A stretch of 64,000 bases of DNA from Acidovorax delafieldii (lineage in GTDB: Bacteria > Pseudomonadota > Gammaproteobacteria > Burkholderiales > Burkholderiaceae_C), in the NCBI RefSeq assembly GCF_007993815.1, contig NZ_VJWE01000012.1:434001-498000 (forward strand), read 5' to 3'. The translations under genes and the position numbers were made by a program. Under the pieces are notes generated by a model. That model was not told the DNA's origin, made no database searches, and saw nothing but the letters and a program-made list of their open reading frames with translations. Numbering within the stretch: position 1 is the stretch's first letter; every line of letters starts with the position of its first letter. Positions 15,947 through 25,883 of this stretch are shown piece by piece.

Positions 15947-17736
15947 GCACCGGTGCCTGGCTGCAATTGGCGGTGTTTTTGGCACTGCTGCTGGCGCTGG
16001 CTTGGCCGCTGGCGCGTTACATCGACACGGTGATGGCGGGACGCTTTGCCCTCGGGCGGCGGCTGGAAGGGCCGCTGTTCAGGCTGGCAGACGTGCGGCC
16101 CGATGAGGAAACCGGCTGGCTGCGCTATGCGCTGGGCCTGTTGGTGTTCAACGGCCTGGGCGTGGTGGCCGTGTATGCGCTGCAGCGCTGGCAAGCCGTG
16201 CTGCCGCTCAATCCGCAGGGCATGGCTGCGGTGGCACCCGATTCGGCCTTCAACACGGCCATCAGTTTTGTCACCAACACCAACTGGCAAGGCTATGGCG
16301 GCGAGAGCACCATGAGCTACCTCACGCAGATGCTGGCGCTGACGGTGCAGAACTTTCTGTCTGCCGCCACGGGTCTGGTCGTCGTCATTACGCTGGTGCG
16401 CGGGTTTGCGCGGCATTCAGCGCAGAGCATTGGCAATGTGTGGGCCGACCTGACCCGCGCCACGCTCTGGGTGCTGCTGCCCCTGTCGCTGGTGTTGGCC
16501 GTGGTGTTTGCAGGCCAGGGCGTGATCCAGAACCTGTCGCCTTACACGCCAGTGCAGACGCTGGAGCCTGTCCACTACGACGCCCCCAAGCTCGATAGCG
16601 CAGGCCAGCCGGTGCTGGACGCCCAGGGCGCTCCGGTCACCGAGCCCGCCACACAAACCACCCAGACGCTGGCCATGGGCCCCGTGGCCTCGCAGTTGGC
16701 CATCAAGATGCTGGGCACCAACGGTGGCGGCTTCTTCAACGCCAACTCGGCCCACCCGTTCGAGAACCCCTCGGCCGCGAGCAACCTGTTGCAGATGCTG
16801 GCGATCTTCCTCATCCCCGCGGCGCTGTGCCTGGTGTTCGGCCGCATGGTCGGCGACGAGCGCCAGGGCTGGACCATCCTGGCCACCATGAGTCTGCTGT
16901 TCGTCGTGGCCGTGATCGCCACCACCACGTTCGAGCAGCAGGGCAACCCGCTGCTGGCGTCGCTGGGGGTGGACCAGGCGGCCAGCAGCCTGCAGGCAGG
17001 CGGCAACATGGAAGGCAAGGAAACGCGCTTTGGCATCGCCACCTCGGCCCTGTTCGCCGTCATCACCACGGCGGCCAGCTGCGGCGCGGTAATTGCGATG
17101 CACGACAGCTTCACCCCCCTCGGCGGCATGGTGCCCCTCGTGCTGATGCAGATGGGCGAGGTGGTGTTTGGCGGTGTCGGCTCGGGCCTGTACGGCATGC
17201 TGGTGTTCGCCATCATGGCGGTGTTCATCGCCGGGCTGATGATTGGCCGCACACCCGAGTACCTGGGCAAGAAGATCGAGACACATGAGATGAAGCTCGT
17301 CTCCATCGCCATCCTGGTCACGCCGTTGCTCGTATTGCTCGGTACCGCCGTGGCGGTGATGAGCGAGGCAGGCCGCGCAGGCCTCTCCAACCCCGGCGCA
17401 CACGGCTTCAGCCAGGTGCTGTACGCGCTGTCTTCTGCCGCCAACAACAACGGCAGCGCCTTCGCAGGCCTGTCGGCCAACACCCCCTTCTACAACGTGC
17501 TGCTGGCCGTGGCCATGTGGCTGGGCCGCTTTGGCGTGATCGTACCGGTGCTGGCCATGGCCGGGTCCCTCGCCGCCAAGAAGCGCGCTACCGCCACCGA
17601 TGGCACCTTGCCCACCCACGGCCCGCTGTTTGTGGCGCTGCTGGCTGGCGTGGTGCTGCTGGTGGGCTTGCTGAACTATGTGCCCGCCCTCGCGCTGGGC
17701 CCGGTGGTAGAGCATCTCGTGCTCACACCCCGTTAA
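15943..17736 (+). CDS. kdpA: K+-transporting ATPase subunit KdpA
   Basis: Potassium-selective channel-like subunit of the high-affinity pump, in the inner membrane. 597 residues with about ten helices. Selectivity-filter loops are visible as [39 protein letters not shown] and [14 protein letters not shown]. The true start is [12 protein letters not shown], inside a longer open frame. Coupled to kdpF; kdpB follows after 20 bases. Confidence 0.97.
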   Translation: MSTGAWLQLAVFLALLLALAWPLARYIDTVMAGRFALGRRLEGPLFRLADVRPDEETGWLRYALGLLVFNGLGVVAVYALQRWQAVLPLNPQGMAAVAPDSAFNTAISFVTNTNWQGYGGESTMSYLTQMLALTVQNFLSAATGLVVVITLVRGFARHSAQSIGNVWADLTRATLWVLLPLSLVLAVVFAGQGVIQNLSPYTPVQTLEPVHYDAPKLDSAGQPVLDAQGAPVTEPATQTTQTLAMGPVASQLAIKMLGTNGGGFFNANSAHPFENPSAASNLLQMLAIFLIPAALCLVFGRMVGDERQGWTILATMSLLFVVAVIATTTFEQQGNPLLASLGVDQAASSLQAGGNMEGKETRFGIATSALFAVITTAASCGAVIAMHDSFTPLGGMVPLVLMQMGEVVFGGVGSGLYGMLVFAIMAVFIAGLMIGRTPEYLGKKIETHEMKLVSIAILVTPLLVLLGTAVAVMSEAGRAGLSNPGAHGFSQVLYALSSAANNNGSAFAGLSANTPFYNVLLAVAMWLGRFGVIVPVLAMAGSLAAKKRATATDGTLPTHGPLFVALLAGVVLLVGLLNYVPALALGPVVEHLVLTPR

Positions 17737-17756
17737 GAAATGGCTGGGAGATTGTG

Positions 17757-19823
17757 ATGACTCGCAAAACATTGACCCTGTTCGACCCCGCCCTGGTACG
17801 CCCCGCGCTGCTGGAGGCTTTCAAGAAGCTGGACCCGCGCGTGCAATGGCGCAACCCGGTGATGTTTGTGGTGTACGTGGGCAGCGCCTTCACCACCGCG
17901 CTGGCCGCCAGCAAGCCCGAGGGCTTCACCGCTGCCGTGGCGCTGTGGCTGTGGTTCACCGTGTTGTTCGCCAACTTCGCCGAGGCCATGGCCGAAGGCC
18001 GCAGCAAGGCCCAGGCGGCCTCGCTGCGCGGCCTCAAAAAGCAGACCTGGGCGAAAAAACTCGACGGCCAGTTTGACCGCACCACCCCGCGCACCGAAAT
18101 GACCTGGCTGCCGCTGGAGGCCGCCAACCTGCGCAAGGGCGACGTGGTGCTGGTGGAAGCCGGTGACATCATTCCCGCCGATGGCGAGGTGATCGACGGC
18201 GTGGCCTCGGTGGACGAGAGCGCCATCACCGGCGAATCGGCCCCGGTGATCCGCGAATCGGGCGGAGACTTCTCGGCCGTGACCGGCGGCACCCGCGTGT
18301 TGTCCGACTGGATCGTGGTGCGCGTGGCCGTGAACCCCGGCGAGACCTTTGTCGACCGCATGATCGCCATGGTGGAGAACGCCAAGCGCCACAAGACACC
18401 CAACGAGATCGCGCTGACCATCCTGCTGGTGGCGCTGACCATCGTGTTCCTGGGCGTGGTGGTCACGCTGCTGCCGTTCTCGCTGTTCAGCGTGCAGGCC
18501 AGCGGCGCGGGCGAGCCTGTGAGCCTGGTGGTGCTGGTGGCGCTGCTGGTGTGCCTGATCCCCACCACGATTGCAGGCTTGCTCAGCGCCATCGGCGTGG
18601 CGGGCATGAGCCGCATGATGCAGGCCAATGTGATTGCCACCTCGGGCCGCGCGGTGGAGGCCGCAGGCGACGTGGACGTGCTGCTACTGGACAAGACCGG
18701 CACCATCACCCTGGGCAACCGGCAGGCCAGCCAGTTCGTGTCTGCGCCAGGTGTGACCGATGCCGCATTGGCCGATGCCGCCCAGCTCGCATCGCTGGCC
18801 GACGAAACCCCCGAAGGCCGCAGCATCGTGGTGCTGGCCAAGCAGAAGTTCAATCTGCGCGAACGTGACCTTTCCAGCCTGCAGGCGGTGTTTGTGCCCT
18901 TTACGGCGCAAACCCGCATGAGCGGGGTGGACTTGCCCGGCCCTCGCTTGCTGCGCAAGGGCGCGGCCGATGCCATCCGCAAGCATGTGGAGGCCCTGGG
19001 CGGGCGCTTTCCTACCGCCGTGCAGACGGCGGTGGACGATGTATCGCGCCGTGGCAGCACCCCGCTGGTGGTGGCCGATGGTGCCCACGTGCTGGGCGTG
19101 GTGGAGCTCAAAGACGTGGTCAAGGGCGGCATCAAGGAGCGCTTCGCCGAGCTGCGCCGCATGGGCATCAAGACCGTGATGGTGACGGGCGACAACCGCC
19201 TGACGGCCGCCGCGATTGCGGCAGAGGCGGGCGTGGACGACTTCCTGGCCGAGGCCACGCCCGAGGCCAAGCTGCAGCTCATCCGCAGCTACCAGGCGGC
19301 CGGGCAACTGGTGGCCATGACCGGCGACGGCACCAACGACGCGCCCGCCCTGGCCCAGGCCGACGTGGCCGTGGCCATGAACACCGGCACCCAGGCCGCC
19401 AAGGAGGCGGGCAACATGGTGGACCTGGACAGCAACCCCACCAAGCTCATCGAGATCGTGGAGACCGGCAAGCAGATGCTGATGACGCGCGGCTCGCTCA
19501 CCACCTTCAGCATTGCCAACGACATCGCCAAGTACTTCGCCATCATCCCGGCGGCGTTTGTCACCACCTACCCGCAGCTGTCGGCGCTCAACTTCATGCA
19601 CCTGGCCAGCCCCTCGTCGGCCATCCTGTCCGCCGTGGTGTTCAACGCTCTGATCATCATATTTTTGATCCCGCTGGCCTTGAAGGGCGTGGCTTACCGC
19701 GCAGTGGGTGCCGCCGCGCTGCTGCGCCGCAACCTGGCCATTTATGGGCTGGGGGGCATGGTGGTGCCGTTCATTGGCATCAAGCTGATTGACATGGTGC
19801 TGGCGGCCGCAGGTCTGACCTGA
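17757..19823 (+). CDS. kdpB: K+-transporting P-type ATPase subunit KdpB
   Basis: Catalytic P-type ATPase subunit, 688 residues. The phosphorylated Asp312 lies in [24 protein letters not shown] is the actuator motif, and [22 protein letters not shown] the hinge motif. About seven helices. The ATG at 17757 ([14 protein letters not shown]) gives the family's length. Confidence 0.98.
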   Translation: MTRKTLTLFDPALVRPALLEAFKKLDPRVQWRNPVMFVVYVGSAFTTALAASKPEGFTAAVALWLWFTVLFANFAEAMAEGRSKAQAASLRGLKKQTWAKKLDGQFDRTTPRTEMTWLPLEAANLRKGDVVLVEAGDIIPADGEVIDGVASVDESAITGESAPVIRESGGDFSAVTGGTRVLSDWIVVRVAVNPGETFVDRMIAMVENAKRHKTPNEIALTILLVALTIVFLGVVVTLLPFSLFSVQASGAGEPVSLVVLVALLVCLIPTTIAGLLSAIGVAGMSRMMQANVIATSGRAVEAAGDVDVLLLDKTGTITLGNRQASQFVSAPGVTDAALADAAQLASLADETPEGRSIVVLAKQKFNLRERDLSSLQAVFVPFTAQTRMSGVDLPGPRLLRKGAADAIRKHVEALGGRFPTAVQTAVDDVSRRGSTPLVVADGAHVLGVVELKDVVKGGIKERFAELRRMGIKTVMVTGDNRLTAAAIAAEAGVDDFLAEATPEAKLQLIRSYQAAGQLVAMTGDGTNDAPALAQADVAVAMNTGTQAAKEAGNMVDLDSNPTKLIEIVETGKQMLMTRGSLTTFSIANDIAKYFAIIPAAFVTTYPQLSALNFMHLASPSSAILSAVVFNALIIIFLIPLALKGVAYRAVGAAALLRRNLAIYGLGGMVVPFIGIKLIDMVLAAAGLT

Positions 19824-19875
19824 GCTCTTCCCATTCCTAAACGCAGCTCCCCGAATCACTGACAAGGAAAATCGT

Positions 19876-20493
19876 ATGCCTATCCGTATCCCCCGCGACG
19901 ACGTGCCCGCCAGCCCAGGCGGCCTACTGCGCCCTGCCCTCACGCTGTTCGTCGTGCTGTCCATCGTCACCGGCCTGCTCTACCCGCTGGCCGTGACCGG
20001 TGTCGCACAAACGGCCTTCCCGCACCAGGCCAACGGCAGCCTCATCACCCAGGGTGGCAAGGCAGTGGGCTCCGAGCTGATCGGCCAGTCGTTCACCGAG
20101 CCTGGCCACTTCTGGGGCCGCCCATCGGCCACAGCGCCCATGCCCTACAACGCATCGGCCTCGGGCGGCTCCAATCTGGGCCCCACCAACCCGGCGTTGA
20201 CCGATACCGTCAAGGCGCGCATTGAAGCGCTCCGTGCCGCCGACCCGGGCAACACCCGCCCCGTGCCCGTGGACCTGGTCACCGCGTCGGCCAGCGGGCT
20301 GGACCCACACATCAGCCCGGCAGCCGCCGCCTACCAGAGCGAACGCGTGGCCCGCGCCAGAGGCCTGCCCGTGGGACAAGTGCAAGCCTTGGTGCAGCAG
20401 CACACCGACACCCCCTGGCTGGGCCTGCTGGGTGAGCCGCGTGTGAACGTTTTGGCCTTGAATCGGGCACTCGATTCGCTATCAAATAAATAG
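19876..20493 (+). CDS. kdpC: K+-transporting ATPase subunit KdpC
   Basis: Accessory subunit needed for KdpFABC assembly. 205 residues with one N-terminal helix (about 18-38), then the family motifs [30 protein letters not shown] and [20 protein letters not shown]. Preceded by AAGGAAAATCGT. An AT-rich repeat separates it from kdpD. Confidence 0.96.
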   Translation: MPIRIPRDDVPASPGGLLRPALTLFVVLSIVTGLLYPLAVTGVAQTAFPHQANGSLITQGGKAVGSELIGQSFTEPGHFWGRPSATAPMPYNASASGGSNLGPTNPALTDTVKARIEALRAADPGNTRPVPVDLVTASASGLDPHISPAAAAYQSERVARARGLPVGQVQALVQQHTDTPWLGLLGEPRVNVLALNRALDSLSNK

Positions 20494-20526
20494 CTATCAG
20501 CGCAATTGATACTAGCGCTTGAGGCC
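20478..20526 (-). repeat. AT-rich intergenic repeat, copy 2, between kdpC and kdpD
   Basis: On the minus strand it reads GGCCTCAAGCGCTAGTAT, then GCGCTGATAGCTATTTATTT and GATAGC, matching the family. It covers the last bases of kdpC and its TAG stop, so the kdpC C-terminus (SLSNK) may be repeat-derived. Confidence 0.75.
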
Positions 20527-20560
20527 TATTCGACATCAAATTGGTGGATACACTGTGCCC

Positions 20561-23275
20561 ATGCAGGATCGCCCCGACCCCGACGCGCTGCTGCAGCGCA
20601 TCCAGCAAGAGCAGGCCCAGCAGCAGCGCGGGCGGCTCAAGGTGTTTTTTGGCGCCTGCGCCGGGGTGGGCAAGACCTTTGCCATGCTGTCCGCCGCCCG
20701 GGCGGCACAGGCGCAGGGCCTGCCCGTCACCATCGGCGTGGTCGAAACGCATGGCCGCACCGACACCGAGGCGCTGACCGCACACCTGCCGCGCCTGCCG
20801 CTGCGCGCCCTGCCCTACAAAGACCGCACCCTGCCCGAGTTTGACCTGGACGCCGCCCTGGCCTGGGGCGCTGCGAACCCCGAGGGCCTGGTGCTGCTGG
20901 ACGAGCTGGCCCACAGCAATGTGGCCGGATCGCGCCACCCCAAACGCTGGCAAGACGCCGAGGAACTGCTGGCCGCAGGCATCGACGTGTGGTCCACCAT
21001 GAACGTGCAGCACCTGGAGAGCCTGAACGACATCGTCAGCGGCATCACCGGCATCCGCGTGTGGGAGACGGTGCCCGACCAGTTTTTTGACGCTGCCGAC
21101 GAAGTGGTGGTGGTGGACCTGCCGCCCGACGAGCTGCTGGCGCGCCTCAAAGCCGGCAAGGTCTACCTGCCCCAGCAGGCAGAGCGCGCCGCTGCCAACT
21201 TCTTTCGCAAAGGCAACTTGCTGGCCCTGCGTGAGCTGGCCCTGCGCCGCACCGCCGACCGCGTGGACGACGAAATGCGCGCCTACCGCCGCGCCAGCAC
21301 CACCACGCCAGAGACCGTGTGGCCCAACCGCGAGGCCCTGCTGGCCTGCGTGGGCACGGGCGACAACGCCGAAAAGGTGGTGCGCAGCTGCGCCCGCCTG
21401 GCCGCCCAGCTCGACCTGCCGTGGCACGCCGTGCATGTGGAAACGCCCGAGCAGCAAGGCCAGTCGGCCACCCTGCACCCGCAGGTGGAGCGCACGCTGA
21501 AGATCGCGCAGCAACTGGGCGCCGCCGCCTGCGCCGTGCTGCCCGCAGCCCAGCCCGCCCAGGCCCTGGTGCGCTATGCGCGCGAACACAACTTGGTGCG
21601 TGTGGTCATGGGGCGCAGCACCCGGCGCTGGCCGTGGCAGGCCACGCTGGCCGAGCAGATCGGACAAAGTGCCAGCGACCTGGACCTGTTGCAGGTGGGC
21701 ACACTGCCTGGCCGGGACGCCGCCACAGACCGGAAAGCCCCCCGCACCAGCACCGCAGCCCCCCGCGCTGCATTCTGGCCCGGCTACATCGCCGCCGCCC
21801 TGGCCTGCTGCATTGCCGCCGTCATTGCCACACCGCTGGCCAACGTGCTGGAGCTGACCAACATCGTCATGCTGTTTTTGCTGGTGGTGGTGGGGGTGGC
21901 GCTGCGCTTTCGTCGCGGCCCGGCCATCATGGCGGCGTTCCTGGGCGTGGGGTTTTTTGACTTCTTCTTTGTGCCGCCCCGCTTCAACTTTGCGGTGAGC
22001 GACGCGCAGTACGTCGTCACCTTTGCGGTGATGCTGGTGGTGGCCCTGGTGGTGGGCCAGCTCACCGCCGGGCTCAAGGTGCAGGCCGAGGCCGCCACCG
22101 ACCGCGAACACCGCGTGCGCAGCCTGTACGACATGGCGCGTGACCTGTCTGCCGCCCTGCTGCCCGAGCAGGTGGCCGAGATTGGCGCACGCTTTATCAC
22201 GGGCGAGTTCAGCGCAGGCAGCACGCTGGTGGTGGCTGACGATGACAACCGCCTGCAGGTGCTGCCCGGAGGCACCGCCCCCGTGGACATGGCCGTGGCG
22301 CAATGGGCATTCGAGCGCGGCGAGCCCGCAGGCCGGGGCACCGACACCTTGCACTCCAGCCCCACGCTGGTGCTGCCGCTCAAGGCGCCCATGCGCATCC
22401 GTGGCGTGCTGGTGGTGGCCATGCCCCACGGGCAGGTGCCAGGCGTAGAACCGCGCCGCCTGCTGCAGACCTGCGCCTCGCTGCTGGCCATTTCGCTCGA
22501 ACGCATCCACTACATCGACGTGGCGCAAAAGAGCACCGTGCAGATCGAGTCCGAGCGGCTGCGCAACTCGCTGCTCTCGGCCATCTCGCACGACCTGCGC
22601 ACTCCGCTGGCCTCACTGGTCGGCCTGGCCGAATCACTGGCCATGGTGCAGCCGCCCCTGCCTGCCCATCAACAAGAGTTGACCGGGGCCATCCAGCAAT
22701 CGGCCCAGCGCATGAGCGCACTGGTCAACAACCTGCTGGACATGGCCCGCCTGGAGGCTGGGGCCGTGCAACTCAACAAAGCCTGGCAGCCGCTGGAAGA
22801 AGTGGTGGGCAGCGCCCTGGCCGCCAGCGCCCCCGCCATCGCGGCGCACCGGGTCGAAGTGACTCTACCCGACGACCTGCCGCTGCTGCAGATCGATGCC
22901 GTGCTGATTGAGCGCGTGCTGGTCAACCTGCTGGAAAACGCCGCCAAGTACACCCCCGCCAGCACGACCATCCACATCAGCGCGCAGCCCCAAAGCGATG
23001 TCGTGGCCTTGAGCATCACCGATGAAGGCCCCGGCCTGCCCAAAGGCCGCGAAGAGTTGCTGTTTGAAAAGTTCGAGCGCGGCGCCCGCGAGAGCGCGAC
23101 GCCCGGTGTGGGCCTGGGGCTGGCCATCTGCCGCGCCATCGTGCAGGCGCATGGCGGCAGCATCCGGGGCGATACGATCCACAACGCACAGGGCCAGCCT
23201 GCAGGTGCGCGCTTTACGCTGCTGCTGCCACGCGGCACACCGCCCACCGACCTGGGCGATGACGCCGACGCCTGA
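20561..23275 (+). CDS. kdpD: Osmosensitive K+ channel sensor histidine kinase KdpD
   Basis: Membrane sensor kinase that senses K+ limitation and phosphorylates KdpE. 904 residues: N-terminal KdpD domain with Walker motif FFGACAGVGKTFAML; a universal-stress-like domain (about 250-375); four helices (about 400-500) with FFVPPRFNFAVSDAQYVV at the end; a GAF-like part; HisKA with His677 in SAISHDLRTPLASLVGLAE; and HATPase with LLENAAKYTP and GVGLGLAICRAIVQ. The ATG at 20561 was chosen over TTG 20519, which lies in the repeat. Confidence 0.96.
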   Translation: MQDRPDPDALLQRIQQEQAQQQRGRLKVFFGACAGVGKTFAMLSAARAAQAQGLPVTIGVVETHGRTDTEALTAHLPRLPLRALPYKDRTLPEFDLDAALAWGAANPEGLVLLDELAHSNVAGSRHPKRWQDAEELLAAGIDVWSTMNVQHLESLNDIVSGITGIRVWETVPDQFFDAADEVVVVDLPPDELLARLKAGKVYLPQQAERAAANFFRKGNLLALRELALRRTADRVDDEMRAYRRASTTTPETVWPNREALLACVGTGDNAEKVVRSCARLAAQLDLPWHAVHVETPEQQGQSATLHPQVERTLKIAQQLGAAACAVLPAAQPAQALVRYAREHNLVRVVMGRSTRRWPWQATLAEQIGQSASDLDLLQVGTLPGRDAATDRKAPRTSTAAPRAAFWPGYIAAALACCIAAVIATPLANVLELTNIVMLFLLVVVGVALRFRRGPAIMAAFLGVGFFDFFFVPPRFNFAVSDAQYVVTFAVMLVVALVVGQLTAGLKVQAEAATDREHRVRSLYDMARDLSAALLPEQVAEIGARFITGEFSAGSTLVVADDDNRLQVLPGGTAPVDMAVAQWAFERGEPAGRGTDTLHSSPTLVLPLKAPMRIRGVLVVAMPHGQVPGVEPRRLLQTCASLLAISLERIHYIDVAQKSTVQIESERLRNSLLSAISHDLRTPLASLVGLAESLAMVQPPLPAHQQELTGAIQQSAQRMSALVNNLLDMARLEAGAVQLNKAWQPLEEVVGSALAASAPAIAAHRVEVTLPDDLPLLQIDAVLIERVLVNLLENAAKYTPASTTIHISAQPQSDVVALSITDEGPGLPKGREELLFEKFERGARESATPGVGLGLAICRAIVQAHGGSIRGDTIHNAQGQPAGARFTLLLPRGTPPTDLGDDADA

Positions 23276-23298
23276 CACCTTTGCATCCATGCCATGCC

Positions 23299-24021
23299 AT
23301 GACCGACCTGCCCACGCACATCCTCATCGTTGAAGACGAAGCCGATATCCGCCGCTTTGTGCGCCTGACGCTGGAGACCGAAGGCCACACCGTGCACGAG
23401 GCCGCGACCCTGCAGCGCGGCCTGATCGAGGCCGGTACCCGCCGCCCCGACCTGGTGGTGCTGGACCTGGGCCTGCCCGATGGGGATGGCGTCGATTTGA
23501 TCCGAGACCTGCGCACCTGGTCGGCCATGCCCATCATCGTGCTCTCGGCCCGCAGCGCCGAGGCAAGCAAGATCGCGGCGCTGGATGCCGGCGCCGACGA
23601 CTACCTGGTCAAACCCTTTGGCTCGGGCGAGCTGATGGCCCGCGTGCGCGCGCAGCTGCGGCGCAGCCAAAGGACATCCGGCGCCGAAGCCACACCCGTC
23701 ATCCAGTTCGGCCCCATCACCGTAGACCTTGCCCGCCGTACGGTGGAGCGCCGCACGCAAAGCAATGGCGAAGGCGATGGCAGCGAGACCCTGCACCTCA
23801 CGCCCATCGAATACAAGCTGCTCACCTACCTGGCCTCCCAGCCCGACCGCGTCATCACCCACGCCCAGCTGCTCAAAGCCGTGTGGGGCCCAGGCCATGC
23901 TGAAGACACGCACTACGTGCGCGTGCACATGGCCAACCTGCGCAAGAAGGTGGAGGACAACGCCTCCATGCCCCGGCACTTGCGGACTGAGGCGGGTATC
24001 GGGTACCGGTTCGTACCTTGA
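23299..24021 (+). CDS. kdpE: Response regulator KdpE
   Basis: OmpR-type activator of kdpFABC. 240 residues. Receiver domain with acidic pair in VEDEADIRRF, phospho-acceptor Asp56 in LVVLDLGLPDGDG and Lys in DYLVKPFGSGEL. Winged-helix domain ending HYVRVHMANLRKKVEDN and EAGIGYRFVP. The spacer between domains has a few extra residues (TQSNGEGDGSE). It follows kdpD by 23 bases. Confidence 0.96.
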   Translation: MTDLPTHILIVEDEADIRRFVRLTLETEGHTVHEAATLQRGLIEAGTRRPDLVVLDLGLPDGDGVDLIRDLRTWSAMPIIVLSARSAEASKIAALDAGADDYLVKPFGSGELMARVRAQLRRSQRTSGAEATPVIQFGPITVDLARRTVERRTQSNGEGDGSETLHLTPIEYKLLTYLASQPDRVITHAQLLKAVWGPGHAEDTHYVRVHMANLRKKVEDNASMPRHLRTEAGIGYRFVP

Positions 24022-24028
24022 CGCCAAC

Positions 24029-24994
24029 TCACGAACTGCGTGCACCAGTGCAACGCAACGCACGCTCCCCCGCCACGCGCAGCCGCTCCTGCAGCGACGC
24101 GGGCGCCAGTACCTCAAACTCCACATCCAGCGCCATGAGCCAGAACACCAGCGCATCGCTGGCCGCGCATTCCAGCTGGCACTGCTGCCCATCGGCCAGC
24201 GTCGTGACCACACCGGCCGACTGCGGAATGCGCCGCGCCATTTCTGCATAAGGTGCATGCAGCACCACCCGCGCCTGGTCGGGGTGCGGCGCTGTAGTGA
24301 TGGAGCGGGACACATACGCCTTGAGGTCGCCGCCGTCCGGCCCGGGGCGCGGCGGAAAATGCGCGCCGACTTCGGGCTTTGCCACCATGCGGTCGATGCG
24401 AAAGGTGCGCCAGTCGCCACGGTCGCAGTCCCACGCCACCAGGTACCAGCGCATGCCGGTGTGCACCACGCCCTGTGGCTCCACCGAGCGCTGGGTAGCG
24501 CGCCCCTTGCCGTCTTCGTACGAGAAGCCAAGCCGCAACTGGTCGCGGCAGGCAGATGCCAGCGTGGCCAGCAACGTGGCCTCCACCACGGGCCCGGTGC
24601 GGTCCAGCGGCAGGATGGTGGAGCGCAACGCGTCCACCTGCTCACGCAGCCGCAGGGGCATGACCTGCTCCAGTTTCACCAAGGCACGCAAGGCGGGCTC
24701 TTCAATGCCGCCCACGGCTCCCGCAGTGGCGGTGCGCAGCGCAATCGATACAGCCAGGGCTTCTTCATCGTCGAGCAGCAACGGGGGCAACGCCTGCCCC
24801 GCGCGAAAGGCATAGCCGCCCGCCACGCCACTGCTGGCCTGCACCGGGTAGCCCAGCTGGCGCAGGCGGTCGATGTCGCGCCGCAGCGTGCGCGGATGCA
24901 CTTCCAGCCGCTCGGCCAGCTCGGGGCCCATCCAGTGGCTGCGGGTTTGCAACAGGGACAGCAGGCGCAACAGGCGTGTGGAAGAACTGAGCAT
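24029..24994 (-). CDS. WYL-domain (YafY-family) transcriptional regulator
   Basis: 321 residues. An N-terminal HTH_11 winged helix (MLSSSTRLLRLLSLLQTRSH through VHPRTLRRDIDRLRQLGYPV, about 1-55) is followed by GGYAFRAGQALPPLLLDDEE and a WYL ligand-sensing domain (GMRWYLVAWDCDRGDWRTFR). The start at 24994 was preferred over 25036. It is divergent from a GST gene 94 bases away; regulators of this family often control the neighbouring gene. Ligand unknown. Confidence 0.9.
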   Translation of the reverse strand: MLSSSTRLLRLLSLLQTRSHWMGPELAERLEVHPRTLRRDIDRLRQLGYPVQASSGVAGGYAFRAGQALPPLLLDDEEALAVSIALRTATAGAVGGIEEPALRALVKLEQVMPLRLREQVDALRSTILPLDRTGPVVEATLLATLASACRDQLRLGFSYEDGKGRATQRSVEPQGVVHTGMRWYLVAWDCDRGDWRTFRIDRMVAKPEVGAHFPPRPGPDGGDLKAYVSRSITTAPHPDQARVVLHAPYAEMARRIPQSAGVVTTLADGQQCQLECAASDALVFWLMALDVEFEVLAPASLQERLRVAGERALRCTGARSS

Positions 24995-25088
24995 GCCGCC
25001 ACTGTACGTTGAATCGAGGACTGAAATTGTCCGCAATGGTTCTTACAGTGACTCCACCTTTTCTTCCATCACGACCAAGGAGTTTTCC

Positions 25089-25697
25089 ATGTCCATCGTC
25101 CTTTACTGGCACCCCATGTCCAGCGCCACCCCGATTGCCTGCGCACTCACCGAGCTGTGCGTGCCCCACGAGCGCGTGAAGATCGACATCCGCACCGGCG
25201 AGCAGCGCCGCCCCGAATATCTCGCCCTGAACCCCAACGGCAAGGTCCCCACGCTGACGGTGGACGGTGCGCCCATGTTCGAGGCCCTGGCCATCCACCT
25301 GTGGCTGGGCCACCGCTACGGCATCGAGCGTGGCCTGTGGCCTGCCGCCGGCACGCCCGAGGCGCTGCAGGCGCTGTCGTGGTGCACCTGGGCGTACGTG
25401 ACCTATGGCACGGTGCTGGTGCGCCTGCAGTTGGCCACTCAGGGCGAAGAGGCGCTGCGCAGCCCTGCCCATGCACAGGCAGCCACAGCGGGGCTGAACG
25501 ACCTGCTCACCCTGCTGGATGCCCGCCTGGCCGCCCAGCCCTGGATGCTGGGCGCGGACTATTCGCTGGTGGATCTGGTGGTGGGCTCGGTGCTGGGCTA
25601 CAGCGTGTACCTGGGTGCACCCGTCAATGCACACCCGCATGTGCAGGCCTGGCTGGCGCGGGTGCAGGCGCGCCCTGCGATGCAAATCGAGGCCTGA
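25089..25697 (+). CDS. Glutathione S-transferase family protein
   Basis: 202 residues with the N-terminal thioredoxin fold (LYWHPMSSATPIACALTEL; cis-Pro in NGKVPTLTVDG; glutathione-contact Glu in MFEALAIHLWL) and an all-helical C-terminal domain (WMLGADYSLVDLVVGSVLG). AAGGAGTTTTCC precedes the ATG. Substrate unknown. Divergent from the WYL regulator, which may control it. Confidence 0.9.
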   Translation: MSIVLYWHPMSSATPIACALTELCVPHERVKIDIRTGEQRRPEYLALNPNGKVPTLTVDGAPMFEALAIHLWLGHRYGIERGLWPAAGTPEALQALSWCTWAYVTYGTVLVRLQLATQGEEALRSPAHAQAATAGLNDLLTLLDARLAAQPWMLGADYSLVDLVVGSVLGYSVYLGAPVNAHPHVQAWLARVQARPAMQIEA

Positions 25698-25856
25698 GAG
25701 GCTGAGAGTCTTTTATCCACGCCCGCCTTGCACGCCAAAAAGCCCCGGCTCTTCGTTGCAAATGCTCGCCATAGCCCGAGCTATGGCTGTGCTTTGCGCC
25801 TCGATCCGAGGCGTTTTCGCGCGCCTTTCGGGCTCGGCTAAAAAACTCTCAGCCTC
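25698..25856. repeat. 159-bp centred imperfect palindrome, element A
   Basis: Outer arms GAGGCTGAGAGT (25698-25709) and ACTCTCAGCCTC (25845-25856) are perfect complements. The apex is a perfect hairpin GCCATAGC-ccga-GCTATGGC (25768-25787), exactly at the centre. Between them the arms pair imperfectly (TTTTA with TAAAA, GCCCG with CGGGC). It sits between the convergent GST and rng genes, starting right after the GST stop, so it may also serve as a two-way terminator. It resembles element B at 28047-28210. Confidence 0.8.
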
Positions 25857-25883
25857 TGAACGCGCAGTTGATCAACGCTGCTG

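Noticed and set aside
16417..17772. 451-codon minus-strand frame opposite kdpA
   Set aside because: Antisense shadow of kdpA.
20312..22591. 759-codon minus-strand frame opposite kdpD
   Set aside because: Antisense shadow of kdpD; no motif.
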